From: Photorhabdus akhurstii
GTDB taxonomy: Bacteria; Pseudomonadota; Gammaproteobacteria; Enterobacterales; Enterobacteriaceae
DNA length: 64,000 bases
Direction: 5' to 3'
Assembly (NCBI RefSeq): GCF_018448925.1
Contig: NZ_RCWE01000005.1
Coordinates: 146,356 to 210,355 of the forward strand
The notes beneath the pieces were generated by a model. That model was given only the letters and a program-made list of their open reading frames with translations. It was not told the origin of the DNA and did no database searches. Positions within the stretch are counted from its first letter, which is position 1. Each line of letters starts with the position of its first letter. Both the position numbers and the translations under genes were made by a program. Shown here in pieces: positions 7,806-16,747 of the stretch.

Positions 7806-9142
7806 ATATTTATGTAGATCATGATTATAGTAGATTACCACCTGCTGATGACTTAACTGTTTCCGTACAGATTTATTCTCGTGATGGTGTTGTGTATAAA
7901 AATGGAAAAAAAACCAGAGATGATATCGCAACTATAGGAAAGCCAGTTTTTGATGCAATAAAAAGATTGGGAGTGAAAATTTCTGATGAAGTTATGGATT
8001 TCTTGACAATATCGCTTGCAGTAACGGCAGCAGATACCTTTATTGTAAGGGACGATTGCTTTGATGGCTGGACACGAAGTATAAATGTATCAGTTCCAGT
8101 TAATAATTCTGCAATATGGCATAAAAATAAGGAGTTGTTAGAAAAGGCACTACAGTTTTTAAGTGGAGATGTGTGGCGTTTCGACTTTAAGAAGGATGGA
8201 CCTAAACCACCGCAGCCATTCAAAGCAGTTAATGGGCGTAGGTTAATAAACCTAAATGGATTGGACTGCGTTTCGTTATTTTCTGGAGGGTTAGACAGTG
8301 CCATAGGAGTAATAGATATCTTATCTTCAGGTAAAAAACCATTGTTAATTAGTCACTCATATAAAGGTGATAAAGCTAAGCAAGATCAAATAGCACTAAA
8401 AATCAAGGACAAAGGCGTATTCTCCAGATTTCGTTCAAGCGCTAATCCTATTGGCAGAGGAATGCCAAGGGATATTACTATGAGAACCCGAAGCTTGAAC
8501 TTCTTGGCATTTGCAGTAGTAGGTGCAGATGCTGTAAAAAAAGCTAATAACTATAAGAAGTTACCTATATATATTCCTGAGAACGGTTTTATCTCGTTAA
8601 ATGCACCATTAACAAGTCGAAGAATCGGCTCGCTTAGTACTCGAACTACGCACCCGTATTTTATAGAAATGATTCAAGAAATTTTCAATAATGTTGGTTT
8701 CGATGTTCAATTAATGAACCCTTATCAATTTATGACTAAGGGGCAAATGGTCAGTAGTTGTAATGATTTAAAGATGTTATCTGGAATTGTAGATCTCACA
8801 GTTTCATGCAGTCATTGGAAAAGAAAGCATCAACAGTGCGGCTATTGTGTTCCATGTATGATAAGGCGGGCATCCTTAATGAAAGGTAATCTTAATGAAT
8901 CAATTACCTATTATCATGCAACCTATCCAACTTTACGTGATTTTGTTAAAAATAAGCAGGATGGACGTGATGATGTTATTTCAGTTTCGGTAGCAATTGA
9001 AAAATCCAAGAAGAACAACTTGAAATCATGGATATTAAAATCTGGGAAATTGAATACTAATGACCTTGATAAATATGAAAAAGTTTTTTCAGACGGATTG
9101 CTGGAAGTTGAAACCTTCTTAAAAAAGGAAAAAGTGATTTGA
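7802..9142 (+). CDS. qatC: QatC, QueC-like PP-loop protein of the Qat system
   Basis: A 446-residue protein. Residues 155-170 read DCVSLFSGGLDSAIGV, the SGGxDS PP-loop that binds ATP in QueC (7-cyano-7-deazaguanine synthase). Four cysteines at 336, 346, 349 and 352 (C..CGYCVPC) reproduce the QueC zinc site. The protein is about twice the length of housekeeping QueC, with an extra ~150-residue N-terminal part and a C-terminal extension, as expected for QatC. No queD, queE or queF lies nearby, so a role in queuosine synthesis is unlikely. It may modify a guide base or a protein, but that is inference. It overlaps both neighbours by 4 bp, giving tight translational coupling. Confidence 0.92.
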   Translation: MNIYVDHDYSRLPPADDLTVSVQIYSRDGVVYKNGKKTRDDIATIGKPVFDAIKRLGVKISDEVMDFLTISLAVTAADTFIVRDDCFDGWTRSINVSVPVNNSAIWHKNKELLEKALQFLSGDVWRFDFKKDGPKPPQPFKAVNGRRLINLNGLDCVSLFSGGLDSAIGVIDILSSGKKPLLISHSYKGDKAKQDQIALKIKDKGVFSRFRSSANPIGRGMPRDITMRTRSLNFLAFAVVGADAVKKANNYKKLPIYIPENGFISLNAPLTSRRIGSLSTRTTHPYFIEMIQEIFNNVGFDVQLMNPYQFMTKGQMVSSCNDLKMLSGIVDLTVSCSHWKRKHQQCGYCVPCMIRRASLMKGNLNESITYYHATYPTLRDFVKNKQDGRDDVISVSVAIEKSKKNNLKSWILKSGKLNTNDLDKYEKVFSDGLLEVETFLKKEKVI

Positions 9143-9864
9143 AGCTTGATATGCATTGTCATTTGGATCTCTATAGAAATCCAAATGATATTATTACGAC
9201 GTGTAACGAGAAAGGGCTGTATATCCTTTCTATAACAACAACGCCAAAAGCATATATTGGCACCAATAGGCTTGTTGCAAACAGTAAAAGAATCAAAACA
9301 GCATTAGGACTACACCCCGAACTCGCCCATTTAAGATACGAGGAGTTAGGCATTTTCGATATTTTACTACCTCAAGTAAAATATGTTGGAGAAATTGGCC
9401 TTGACGGTGGGAATGATTATAAAGAACATGCAAATATACAACTTAAAGTATTTAGACATATACTTAAAAAAGTACATAGTCAGGGTGGTAGGATCATGTC
9501 AATACATTCAAGAGGCAGTGCTGAAAAGGTTGTAGAGGAGCTAAAAGGAATCGATGGCATTCCTATTTTCCATTGGTTTACTGGATCTGAAACCGAATTG
9601 AGAAATGCTGTTGATATAGGTGCATGGTTTTCAGTTGGACCTGCAATGTTGAACTCTGTAAAAGGCAAAAGAATAATTGAGTTAATACCTAAAGACAGAT
9701 TGCTAACTGAAACCGATGGACCATTCGCTAAATATTCTGGGAAAAACCTATTTCCTTGGGATGTTGATAAGGCCATTACTGGAATTTCAAAGTTATGGGG
9801 ATGTACTTCAGAATTTGTTGAAGGTAAAATTGAGGAGAATTTCAGGAATATTCTTCAATTATGA
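9139..9864 (+). CDS. qatD: QatD, TatD-family metal-dependent nuclease of the Qat system
   Basis: A 241-residue TatD-like hydrolase with all the metal ligands: H6 and H8 (MHCHLD), E85 (YVGEIGLDGG), H123 (SIHSRGS), H145 (FHWFTGS) and D193 (ETDGPF). TatD enzymes are DNases, so this is the probable effector or processing nuclease. I use TTG at 9139, which overlaps the qatC stop (TTGA) and has AAGGA about nine bases upstream. The alternative ATG at 9151 would begin directly at the first metal histidine pair and shorten the first strand. It is the last gene of the operon, and no terminator hairpin is obvious after it. The housekeeping tatD is missing from its usual place beside tatC in this window. 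Confidence 0.92.
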   Translation: MKLDMHCHLDLYRNPNDIITTCNEKGLYILSITTTPKAYIGTNRLVANSKRIKTALGLHPELAHLRYEELGIFDILLPQVKYVGEIGLDGGNDYKEHANIQLKVFRHILKKVHSQGGRIMSIHSRGSAEKVVEELKGIDGIPIFHWFTGSETELRNAVDIGAWFSVGPAMLNSVKGKRIIELIPKDRLLTETDGPFAKYSGKNLFPWDVDKAITGISKLWGCTSEFVEGKIEENFRNILQL

Positions 9865-10490
9865 TCCGCTGAAAAATGTTGAATAATTTTTAAGACTTTT
9901 TTGAGAAAGGTTATGAAAACAGTTAAACCTTGAGAAAAATATCTGAAGTTTGGAAGTTATTTGTTGATTTGCTGATAAAACTGCGCTGAGTGCAAAAATT
10001 TCGGCTGTCAACTTGGTATCAGTTTAAAAAAATCTTGCAAGGTATCGCCAGAACGGAGGTGAACCTCAATATATCCAGTATCAATCAGATGAAAGTAAGA
10101 CGCAGAATTAAAGAAAAATTATCTTCTCTCAGATCTTCGTTCATGGCGTGATAGTCATAAAGTAAAAAACTCTATGCACGCTTCACAAAACCCAGGTTTG
10201 ACCTTTAGTACATTCAATGTTTTATTGAACCTCATCCCTTTTTCATTAAGAGTTTATATAAAGATTCTCAGCGAGATACAATATTTCTTCCTTATGTGTT
10301 GACCACAACAGAAAGTAAATTAAAATAATTTAAGAATGCAGGAGATACTGATATGTAATCCTTCGATTCTTCAAAGATAATAATTTCGCACATAAGATAC
10401 ACATTATCAAATCATTTTTGGTGGTATCATTCCTATAGGAAAGGGCAGTGAGTGAAACCATCTGATTCACTTAAGCATGGCGGATTCGAC
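9865..10490. other. Intergenic region between qatD and the IS66 element, no gene seen
   Basis: About 625 AT-rich bases with no open frame that has a ribosome site or family resemblance. It is probably decayed island DNA. The right edge abuts the IS66 inverted repeat. Confidence 0.4.
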
Positions 10491-10516
10491 GTAAGTGCCC
10501 AATTAAGCAGTGCAAT

Positions 10517-11901
10517 TTACATAATGTCGCTGATGTTGACGTTCCACGGCAACAGATCGTGCAATGAATCATCAGAATGGCGTTTGGGAAGTTCCGTAAA
10601 AATATGCCGGAAATAAAAATAAGGATTGATGTCATTGGCCCGGCAGGTCATCACCAAGCTGTATAAGTTGGCGCTGGCAAAGGCACCGTCAGGCGAGATG
10701 GAAAAAATCCAATTTTTACGCCCGGTCGTGAACGAGCGGATATCCCGCTCAGTGACGTTGTTATCAATACTGATATGACTGTCTTCCAGATAGACAATCA
10801 GCTTCGGCCATTGGTTCAGGGCATACGTGATCGCGGTGCCGATGGCACTTTTCGGTAACACCGTCCGGCTGGCTTCGGTCAGCCAGTCGTGGAAGTCTTT
10901 CAGAATAGGTGTCGCTTTTTCCTGTCGTCATCGCCGTCGTTCATCGGGGCTGAACGGGCGGGCTTCCCGCTCAATGGCGTACAGTCGGGCGATAAAAGTC
11001 AGCCTCTGTTCGGCGCGTCCGGCTTTTTTACCCGGCTGAACTTTCTGGGTCTCGGTAAATTTACGACGGGCATGCGCCATGCACCCGGCGTGTCTGACCG
11101 ATTTCAGTGTATCGTAAGTCGCGTACCCATCGGTCAGCAGGTAGCCCGCATAATCGCCCAAAAAGTCAGCCACACAGCGCCCGCTGCGGCTCGGCTGGTA
11201 ATCGAAAATCACCGCTGGCGGGGCGGCAAATTCGCCGCTGCGATAGACCCACATATAGGATTTGCTCTGCGCTGGCCGAGCTGCACACACCAGTTCGCCA
11301 GCGTACTGCGGCTTATCTCGATACCGGAACGCGCTAAAATATCTGTCTGACGGTACAGCGGCAGTGCATCGATATATTTGGCGGTCACTATCGCAGACTG
11401 GGTATCCGGGCTGGCAATCGTCCGGGGCAACAGACTGGGCGGAGCGGGTGCCGTGATAATTTTGCTGTGCGTTTGTGTCTTTTCACACTGCCGGCAGGCA
11501 TATTTCGTGCGCTCGTGACGAATAACGCTGACTTTCTGCGGCACGATTTTCAGGGTTTCAGCGGTTTCGACTCCTCAGGCATGCAACGGTTCACCGCAAC
11601 AGTCACAGTGCGGCGCATTCAGGATATGGCGCTGAACTTCCCGCGCCAGCCTGACAGGCAAAGGCTGACGGCCTTTTTTATCATGCGCGGGTGCGGGTTT
11701 AGGCAGGCTATCCTGCTGTTCAGCCTCATTGAAAGTGCCTTTATCGGCTTTTTCGCTCTGTTTGCCGAAACGTTTCGATTTGCTGAGGCTGAGCTGTTCA
11801 AGCAACAGGGCGATCTGCCGCTCTTTGCCCTGAATATCGGCCTGAAGTTGGTAAACGAGCGCTTTCAGTTGGTCAATATCATCGGGCAGGTCAGTCATCA
11901 C
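10517..11901 (-). pseudogene. tnpC: IS66 transposase TnpC, multiply disrupted
   Basis: The IS66 transposase can be followed from MMTDLPDDIDQLKALVYQLQ at 11901 through the zinc-binding part (CDCCGEP) and SRSTLANWCVQLGQ to the C-terminal ERDIRSFTTGRKNW. Lesions are an in-frame TGA at 11575-11577, an internal deletion with frameshift near 11270 and an in-frame stop at 10928. The deletion joins CVQLGQ to QSKSYMWVYRSG and removes the usual segment with the catalytic HADET aspartate. A functional protein is not possible. The long rightward open frames overlapping this gene are antisense artefacts of its high GC. Confidence 0.85.
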
Positions 11902-11980
11902 TCAGGCTCTCAGGGGAAAAGCCTGAGTGTGACAGCGCAACGGGATCGTGCAAGTCCGAAAACAGGATCAGTGTCACCGA

Positions 11981-12322
11981 TCACACTTTTAATCCCCGTA
12001 AGGGCTGATGCGTGCGTGGATGTGCTAACGCCAGCTCCGATAACAGCCAGTGCAGTTGCTGGCGTGTAATGTGTACTATGCCGTCTGATACCGGCGCGGG
12101 CCACTGGAAGCGGCCTTTTTCCAGCCGGCAGTAATAGAGCCAGAAGCCGTTGGTATCCCAGAACAAAATTTTGAGCTTATCGCGATGACGGTTACAAAAA
12201 ATAAACCCGACGTCACTGAGCGGATCCAGACCCAGCGCGTCAACCACACTCGCCAGCCCGTCGATGGATTTTCGCATGTCGATACGACCGGATACCAGAT
12301 AAATTGTGCCGGCCGCTATCAT
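11981..12322 (-). CDS. tnpB: IS66 accessory protein TnpB (Orf2-like)
   Basis: 113 residues beginning MIAAGTIYLVSGRIDMRKSI and containing FCNRHRDKLKILFWD, FWLYYCRLEKGRFQWP and the C-terminal LRGLKV region, all typical of IS66 TnpB. The family normally runs to 115-120 residues, so this copy is essentially complete. The start overlaps the tnpA stop (ATGA), the usual coupling in IS66. It is the only intact frame of the element and therefore probably has no function. IS66 TnpB is needed for transposition, but its chemistry is unknown. Confidence 0.88.
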   Translation of the reverse strand: MIAAGTIYLVSGRIDMRKSIDGLASVVDALGLDPLSDVGFIFCNRHRDKLKILFWDTNGFWLYYCRLEKGRFQWPAPVSDGIVHITRQQLHWLLSELALAHPRTHQPLRGLKV

Positions 12323-12621
12323 CGCAGCGCCTCAATCCAGTGGCGGATTTGCGCGGTGGATAACTTGGCCGGCAACTCAGCCCGGAGTCCGTTGGACAGA
12401 AAGAGCGTGACGATGTGTCCGGCCTCGGAATGTTCTTCAACCACAACGGGATGCAGGCGTTGGGGCTCGTGCTGTTGCCGGAGCTCTTTTGTCCAGGCCA
12501 GATTAATCTCTTGGTGCTGGCAAAACGCTGTTACCGTTAGCCCGCTCTGCTTCTGGGAAGCAATGACTGCTGCTCAGTGTTGCTGTTTTTCAGTGAGTGT
12601 TATAGTGATTCGCCCTCTCAA
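12319..12621 (-). pseudogene. tnpA: IS66 TnpA (Orf1-like) with internal stop
   Basis: The frame reads RITITLTEKQQH, then TGA, then AAVIASQKQSGLTVTAFC and HEPQRLHPVVVEE, ending FLSNGLRAELPAKLSTAQIR and HWIEALR before a TGA that overlaps the tnpB ATG. This is the helix-turn-helix accessory protein of IS66, about 100 codons. The in-frame TGA after residue 13 or so, and a missing ATG (only TTG at 12619-12621 is available), indicate inactivation. Confidence 0.7.
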
Positions 12622-12723
12622 TAAAAGAAAACTCACTATGACAAAAGATTAATCTGTCGGATATGTAGGGTTAATTAGGCGGTTACAAGAGATCGGTAGC
12701 TTTTTTAATATAATTTTCTCCCG

Positions 12724-12954
12724 TTATAACCGATTAACTCTGGCCTCTAGCTCTTGAATGCGCTGCTGCTCTGGCGTCAGGGCCTTAGCCTTCGGTGTCA
12801 CACCGCTTCGTTCTTGCTCAACCCAGCGTCGCAGCACTGATTCACCCACATCAAGTGACTTAACGGTTTCTGCAATGCGGTAGCTTTGGTCAAGTACCAG
12901 ACTGGCAGCATCACGCTTAAACTCTGTAGAAAACGTACAACGTTGTCTTGTCAT
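12724..12954 (-). pseudogene. IS3-family OrfA, truncated
   Basis: 76 codons starting MTRQRCTFSTEFKRDAASLV with the helix-turn-helix ETVKSLDVGESVLRRWVEQE and the beginning of the leucine zipper (EQQRIQELEARVNRL). The family usually continues for another 20-30 residues and shifts into orfB; here a stop follows immediately. It is therefore a remnant, and no transposase can be made from it. Confidence 0.75.
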
Positions 12955-13020
12955 TGAACACCTCTTTTAACGTGGTAATCTTACCACCTAAATGGGTCTC
13001 CGGTTTTATTAGACCACTAC
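12724..13020 (-). mobile_element. IS3-family left-end fragment
   Basis: The complement of 12963-13020 reads GTAGTGGTCTAATAAAACC and onwards, a terminal sequence typical of one IS3-family subgroup. It is followed by the start of orfA. The element is cut at about 12724, and no orfB or right end is present. It lies only 37 bp from the IS66 end, so the IS66 insertion or a later deletion probably removed the rest. Confidence 0.7.
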
Positions 13021-13289
13021 AAGCGTCGTAAGAGCAGAAGTTGCTGACATTTTAAGAAATAATTGTAATAGTATTGACGAACGGACTGTTAATATGGTGA
13101 TATTAATATCAATTATGGACTGAACAAGATGTTATATTGCGCTAATACTCTATTATTTCATATCGAAAATACCTTAGAGCAGACTCCTCATAGTAAGTTA
13201 ATCAAAGTAATACTTCAGGTTCGTAGATGGATTTTTAAAACTTATAGTTCTTTCCTCCAAGTTAATATCAGATATTGAGTAAAAAAGTC

Positions 13290-13874
13290 ATGACATTAGA
13301 AAATGCTTTTGATGTGGTTAAAAATTATTCTATGCAGTCGCTAATCGTGATTGTTATTTGCACACCTATCGCCTTCTATCTTTTTAATGAATATAAGTCA
13401 TTTCAGGCATTAAAAGATGAACATAATAAAGAGGTTCATACATTTTATGCCAAAATGTCAGCGATGGAGAAGGATATAATACTTAAGCAAGGAGAGAACT
13501 ATAAACAAGAGGTTTATATTGAACAAATCAAAAAAGAATATGAAAGTAAATTGGCTGAATTAGAAAACATTAGAAAAAATATAAATACTGAATACTCAGC
13601 ACTTGCAGCCAGAGAAAAAGAGTTGACTGATTCCAATCAGAAACATCTTGCCAGTGAAAAACTACAGACAATGATGTCTGAGTTTTCAAGCTTGGGCGTT
13701 GATTTAAGCCGTTCACCAAGGTGTGAGGATGGAGAAGAAAAATGGCAAAGATATAATATAGCAAATGCCAAGTTAAGAGGAGCGGAAGCCTATGCTCGTG
13801 CGAATGGATTATATGATGCCTATAGGGGATTTTTTACTTCAAACGCGTCATTTTTGATATCATCTTGTGGTTAG
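13290..13874 (+). CDS. Orphan membrane-anchored coiled-coil protein
   Basis: 194 residues, not recognised. One membrane helix (about residues 16-36, SLIVIVICTPIAFYLF) is followed by a long charged coiled-coil-like region (about 40-135, rich in E, K and Q) and a C-terminal part with two cysteines (SPRCEDGEE and the final SSCG). The ATG at 13290 has GAG ten bases upstream; the in-frame TTG at 13275 would add five residues with no better ribosome site. A terminator hairpin follows 22 bp after the stop. The arrangement of a short cytoplasmic tail, one helix and a coiled coil resembles spanin-like or signalling anchors, but no family can be named. It stands alone in the island. Confidence 0.6.
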   Translation: MTLENAFDVVKNYSMQSLIVIVICTPIAFYLFNEYKSFQALKDEHNKEVHTFYAKMSAMEKDIILKQGENYKQEVYIEQIKKEYESKLAELENIRKNINTEYSALAAREKELTDSNQKHLASEKLQTMMSEFSSLGVDLSRSPRCEDGEEKWQRYNIANAKLRGAEAYARANGLYDAYRGFFTSNASFLISSCG

Positions 13875-13896
13875 TTAACAACGTATTAGATGCTAA

Positions 13897-13918
13897 AATA
13901 GGGCTTCTTAGCCCTATT
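13897..13918 (+). terminator. Hairpin terminator after the 194-residue orphan gene
   Basis: AATAGGGC and GCCCTATT form an 8-bp perfect stem with a 6-base loop, 22 bp after the stop at 13874. TTGGTATC follows. This gives the orphan gene its own transcription unit. Confidence 0.65.
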
Positions 13919-14096
13919 GGTATCAAACGGTTCTGCTTTGAATTGATATTTTCATAGGGCAAATTACGACTAAATGACACATATACCTCAGGACAAAAAA
14001 CGTTCAATTGACGCAGATAGAAAACTTTTAATTATTAAAAAGATATCAAATCATACTTGATATAATTTCATCACCAAAGGAAAGACTATATAAAAA

Positions 14097-14126
14097 GAGT
14101 CGCATTTTTAACTTAAAATGCGACTC
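14097..14126. terminator. Strong hairpin, possible bidirectional terminator
   Basis: GAGTCGCATTTT pairs with AAAATGCGACTC, a 12-bp perfect stem with a 6-base loop flanked by A/T-rich sequence. There is no gene immediately upstream on either strand that it clearly serves. It may be left over from a deleted gene. Confidence 0.5.
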
Positions 14127-14157
14127 CTTGGCATGACGATATAATTAATCCATACTT

Positions 14158-14313
14158 ATGATCCCTGTTGCAAGGATTGTCGTTCATTCTGCGAAAATAC
14201 ATTGTAATGCCATCAGTCAAAAAGAAGATAGCATTGTTGGTCGCGATGCTTTGTTGTTTTTATCTCTGGAGAACGAGCCTGTCAATGTAAGAGAAGCGAA
14301 AATAACACCCTGA
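14158..14313 (+). CDS. Possible 51-residue orphan protein
   Basis: An open frame starting MIPVARIVVHSAKIHC and ending VREAKITP. Its composition is protein-like, alternating hydrophobic and charged residues with an LLFLSLENE strand-like segment. I do not recognise it. No good ribosome site precedes the ATG, so it could be a fragment of a larger lost gene or a chance frame. It lies between two hairpins (14097-14126 and 14374-14403), which slightly favours a small independent cistron. Confidence 0.25.
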   Translation: MIPVARIVVHSAKIHCNAISQKEDSIVGRDALLFLSLENEPVNVREAKITP

Positions 14314-14373
14314 CGGGTGATTGAGTCGGGTCAATGAGGAAAATGAGTTGTATTATGATTCATAATGAAAAGA

Positions 14374-14403
14374 ACAAACCCCGTTATTTTCAACGAGGTT
14401 TGT
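14374..14403 (-). terminator. Terminator of the DUF3892 gene
   Basis: The leftward gene ends at 14444. Forty bases further on, its strand has ACAAACCTCGTT..AACGGGGTTTGT, a stem with one mismatch, followed by TCTTTTC. Confidence 0.5.
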
Positions 14404-14443
14404 CAGTGGTCTGAAAGGGGCTTGCGACCCTTTTTTTATGGGA

Positions 14444-14728
14444 TCAAACACATTCAGGAAGGCTTAAGAGATTATTCGGTTGTTCCCCATCATTTTGGGT
14501 CTTTAGGTATTTATTGCGCGAAGCACTTACAGCTACAATTATATGAACAGAATGTCCTCCTGCACTAACATAGAATTTCCATTTTCCCGATTCAATCCCA
14601 TTGATAGCTTCTTGTTGTGTTATTTTCCAACGCGTACCGTCAGTATTTTTACCACCAATATGAGTTATTCTTTCGTGAGCACTTTGCCTGTTGCTTTTAT
14701 TAATACATAATACTTGATGCTCTGACAT
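14444..14728 (-). CDS. DUF3892 domain protein
   Basis: 94 residues. The core reads [17 protein letters not shown], then [15 protein letters not shown] and [21 protein letters not shown], which matches the DUF3892 family from its first strand to its C-terminal NNLLSLP motif. The function is unknown; these small proteins are often found beside phage or island genes. The ATG follows AGAGGCTAAT, a usable ribosome site. The protein is full length for the family. It sits alone between the orphan genes and the fec operon, with its own terminator. Confidence 0.8.
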   Translation of the reverse strand: MSEHQVLCINKSNRQSAHERITHIGGKNTDGTRWKITQQEAINGIESGKWKFYVSAGGHSVHIIVAVSASRNKYLKTQNDGEQPNNLLSLPECV

Positions 14729-15022
14729 ATTAGCCTCTTAATTTTTACTGTGTTAAATTTAAATATCCTTATCATTAGATTGTTAATCAATTGCGAAGCA
14801 CAGCGATACGTAACTATTATAGATCGAATTATCATTACTTCAAGTTAAGATAGGACGTTTATCTTTTTGCTTTTAGAAGATATTGTTTGGATTCACATAA
14901 ATTCAAGCTCGGCTTTTTGGGTTGGGCGGTAAGGAATGAATCCCGACACAGCCTCTAACAAAAAGCAGAGCATATTAAGCCGTACTAGAGAAGAGAGCCA
15001 ACACGCTACACTAGTTCCCCTC
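14729..15022. other. Intergenic region between DUF3892 gene and fecE, no gene seen
   Basis: About 290 bases. It contains the leftward promoter region of the DUF3892 gene and the downstream side of fecE. No hairpin with a U tract is obvious, and the base composition changes sharply to high GC at about 15000. Confidence 0.4.
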
Positions 15023-15790
15023 CTAACACACTACACACATTGGTTTACCTGAAACTGGTTCGGGGTGAATTTCCGCTTTAATGCTGAATACCCGCTGTAA
15101 TAATTTCGGGGTCATAACTTCTTCGGGCGAGCCTTGGGCGACAACCTGTCCTTGCGAAAGCAGCACCAGATGGTCACAGTACCGGCTAGCTTGATTGAGG
15201 TCATGAAGTACGGTCACGACTGTTTTTCCTTCGTCGTTCAGCTCATGCAGCAGCTTCATCAATTCCACCTGATGGTTGATGTCAAGATACGTAGTAGGTT
15301 CGTCGAGCAGCACCACCGGCGTATTTTGGGCCAGAACCATCGCCAGAAAAGCGCGTTGGCGTTGCCCTCCTGAAAGGTCGGTAACGCGTTTATCGGCAAG
15401 ATGGCTAATCTGCGTTTTTTCCATTGCTTGTTGTACAAGATGACGATCATGAGATGTTAAACGCCCCCAAAACGTAAGCCAGGGGCTGCGTCCGTATGCA
15501 ACCAGTTCATGGACGGCGATCCCCTCTGGTGTGAGAGGATGTTGCGGTAAGAGCGCCAGATGTCTGGCGAGCTTGCGTGAGGAAAAGTGCGCTAAAGGTT
15601 CACTATCTATTGTTATCTTTCCAGATAATGGCGTTAATAGCCGCGAAAAGCATTTCAGTAATGTCGATTTCCCACAGCCGTTGGGGCCGAGCAACGCTGT
15701 GATTTTCCCTGTCGGAAGGGTGAGCGACAGATCATTTAGAATGCGTTTCTCCCCGTAGCCCGCAGATAACTTTTCCGTAGCCAGTTGCAT
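15023..15790 (-). CDS. fecE: Ferric citrate ABC transporter ATPase FecE
   Basis: A 255-residue cytoplasmic ATPase with Walker A (GPNGCGKSTLL at about residues 35-45), the ABC signature LSGGQRQRAF and Walker B (PVVLLDEPTTYLD). It powers FecCD import of iron delivered as ferric dicitrate. The length equals E. coli FecE (255). The ATG immediately follows the fecD stop on this strand, so it is the last gene of fecABCDE. GC-rich codon use, unlike the flanking island, suggests that the whole operon came in from another enteric. Confidence 0.95.
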   Translation of the reverse strand: MQLATEKLSAGYGEKRILNDLSLTLPTGKITALLGPNGCGKSTLLKCFSRLLTPLSGKITIDSEPLAHFSSRKLARHLALLPQHPLTPEGIAVHELVAYGRSPWLTFWGRLTSHDRHLVQQAMEKTQISHLADKRVTDLSGGQRQRAFLAMVLAQNTPVVLLDEPTTYLDINHQVELMKLLHELNDEGKTVVTVLHDLNQASRYCDHLVLLSQGQVVAQGSPEEVMTPKLLQRVFSIKAEIHPEPVSGKPMCVVC

Positions 15791-16747
15791 TTAACGTGTC
15801 CTCACTAAAAGCCAGAAGAAATAAGGGGCGCCAATGATGGCGGTCAGCACGCCAGCAGGCAGCTCCATTGGTGGAGCTATGCTCCTTGCCAGCAAATCGG
15901 CTAGCAGCAGAACCTGTGCGCCCATAAGCATGGATGCTGGTATAAGCCAGCGATGCCGTCCTCCCACAAGTCTGCGAACGAGATGGGGCACCACGAGGCT
16001 GATAAAGCCTATCGGCCCGCAAACAGCGACGCCTGTTGCGGCAAGCGCTACTGCCAGCATTAATCCCCAGGATTGTACGTGCAGAAGCGAAACGCCCAGT
16101 GTGCTGGCGCTGTCATCACCGAGCGCCAGCAAATCTAAATCGCGACAAAAGCGCAGGCTGAACGGTATCAGTATCATCAATACTGGCAGGGCTGTAGCCA
16201 CAAACTGCCAGTCGCGTCCCCACAGACTGCCGGTCAACCATAGAAGCGCGTTATTGATATCTTGCGGGCGTGAGAGCATTAGGTAGTCTGTGATGCTTGT
16301 CCAGGTAGCTGAAAGAGCGACGCCAACTAGTGCAAGGCGCAGCGGCGAAGAGGGGCCGGCAATCGCCCGCAGCAGGATTAGCGCGGCTATTCCACCACCA
16401 AAAGCAAGGAGAGGAAGCCACTGTACCGGCAGAGAAGGGAAGAAGATCAGTGCGCTTACGGATGCCAGGCTTGCTGCATGATTTACCCCTAGTACATCGG
16501 GGGAGGCCAGTGGATTACGGACAATACCCTGAACCAAGACGCCGGAAAGCGCCAGCGCGGCGCCTACAGTGATGGCGAGTAAAATACGTGGTAGGCGGTA
16601 CTGTGTTAGCACAAAGTGGTGTTTGTCACTGGGTTGCCAGCCGTTTATTAACGCTTCCCAGGGAAGTGGTTGTGCGCCCATGCGTAGCGCTAGCACCAGC
16701 GTAACTGCCAGCAATATTACTAACAGCGAGATAACCTGACGATTCAT
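15791..16747 (-). CDS. fecD: Ferric citrate ABC transporter permease FecD
   Basis: 318 residues, all-helical, of the FecCD/BtuC permease family. Features are LALSGVLVQGIVRNPLASPD near the N terminus, RALVG-like loops (LALVGVALSATWTS) and GFISLVVPHLVRRLVG, the ATPase coupling segment. The start chosen is the ATG at 16747 (MNRQVISLLVILLAV), which overlaps the fecC stop by four bases and gives the E. coli length. A more upstream in-frame ATG at 16888 would lie within fecC. It works with FecC as the inner-membrane channel. Confidence 0.95.
   Translation of the reverse strand: MNRQVISLLVILLAVTLVLALRMGAQPLPWEALINGWQPSDKHHFVLTQYRLPRILLAITVGAALALSGVLVQGIVRNPLASPDVLGVNHAASLASVSALIFFPSLPVQWLPLLAFGGGIAALILLRAIAGPSSPLRLALVGVALSATWTSITDYLMLSRPQDINNALLWLTGSLWGRDWQFVATALPVLMILIPFSLRFCRDLDLLALGDDSASTLGVSLLHVQSWGLMLAVALAATGVAVCGPIGFISLVVPHLVRRLVGGRHRWLIPASMLMGAQVLLLADLLARSIAPPMELPAGVLTAIIGAPYFFWLLVRTR

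Larger units (their letters stand above)
10491..12686 (-). mobile_element. IS66-family insertion sequence, inactivated
   Basis: About 2.2 kb with the standard IS66 gene order tnpA-tnpB-tnpC read leftwards. Imperfect terminal inverted repeats are recognisable: GTAAGTGCCCAATTAA at 10491-10506 and the complement of TTAATTAGGCGGTTAC at 12671-12686 agree at 13 of 16 positions and begin with the expected GTAA. No 8-bp target duplication is seen (GATTCGAC on the left, AAGAGATC on the right). The GC content is far higher than the flanks. tnpA and tnpC are broken, so the element cannot move on its own. Confidence 0.85.

Noticed and set aside
7802-9142. Reading this gene as queuosine-pathway QueC
   Set aside because: It is twice the QueC length, lacks queD/queE neighbours, and sits within the qat operon.
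9139-9864. Reading this gene as housekeeping TatD
   Set aside because: Its context after KAP ATPase, QatB and QueC-like genes, with a 4-bp overlap, identifies it as QatD.
10889-12652. Long rightward open frames over the IS66 region
   Set aside because: They are antisense shadows caused by the high GC of tnpA-tnpC; they have no family resemblance.
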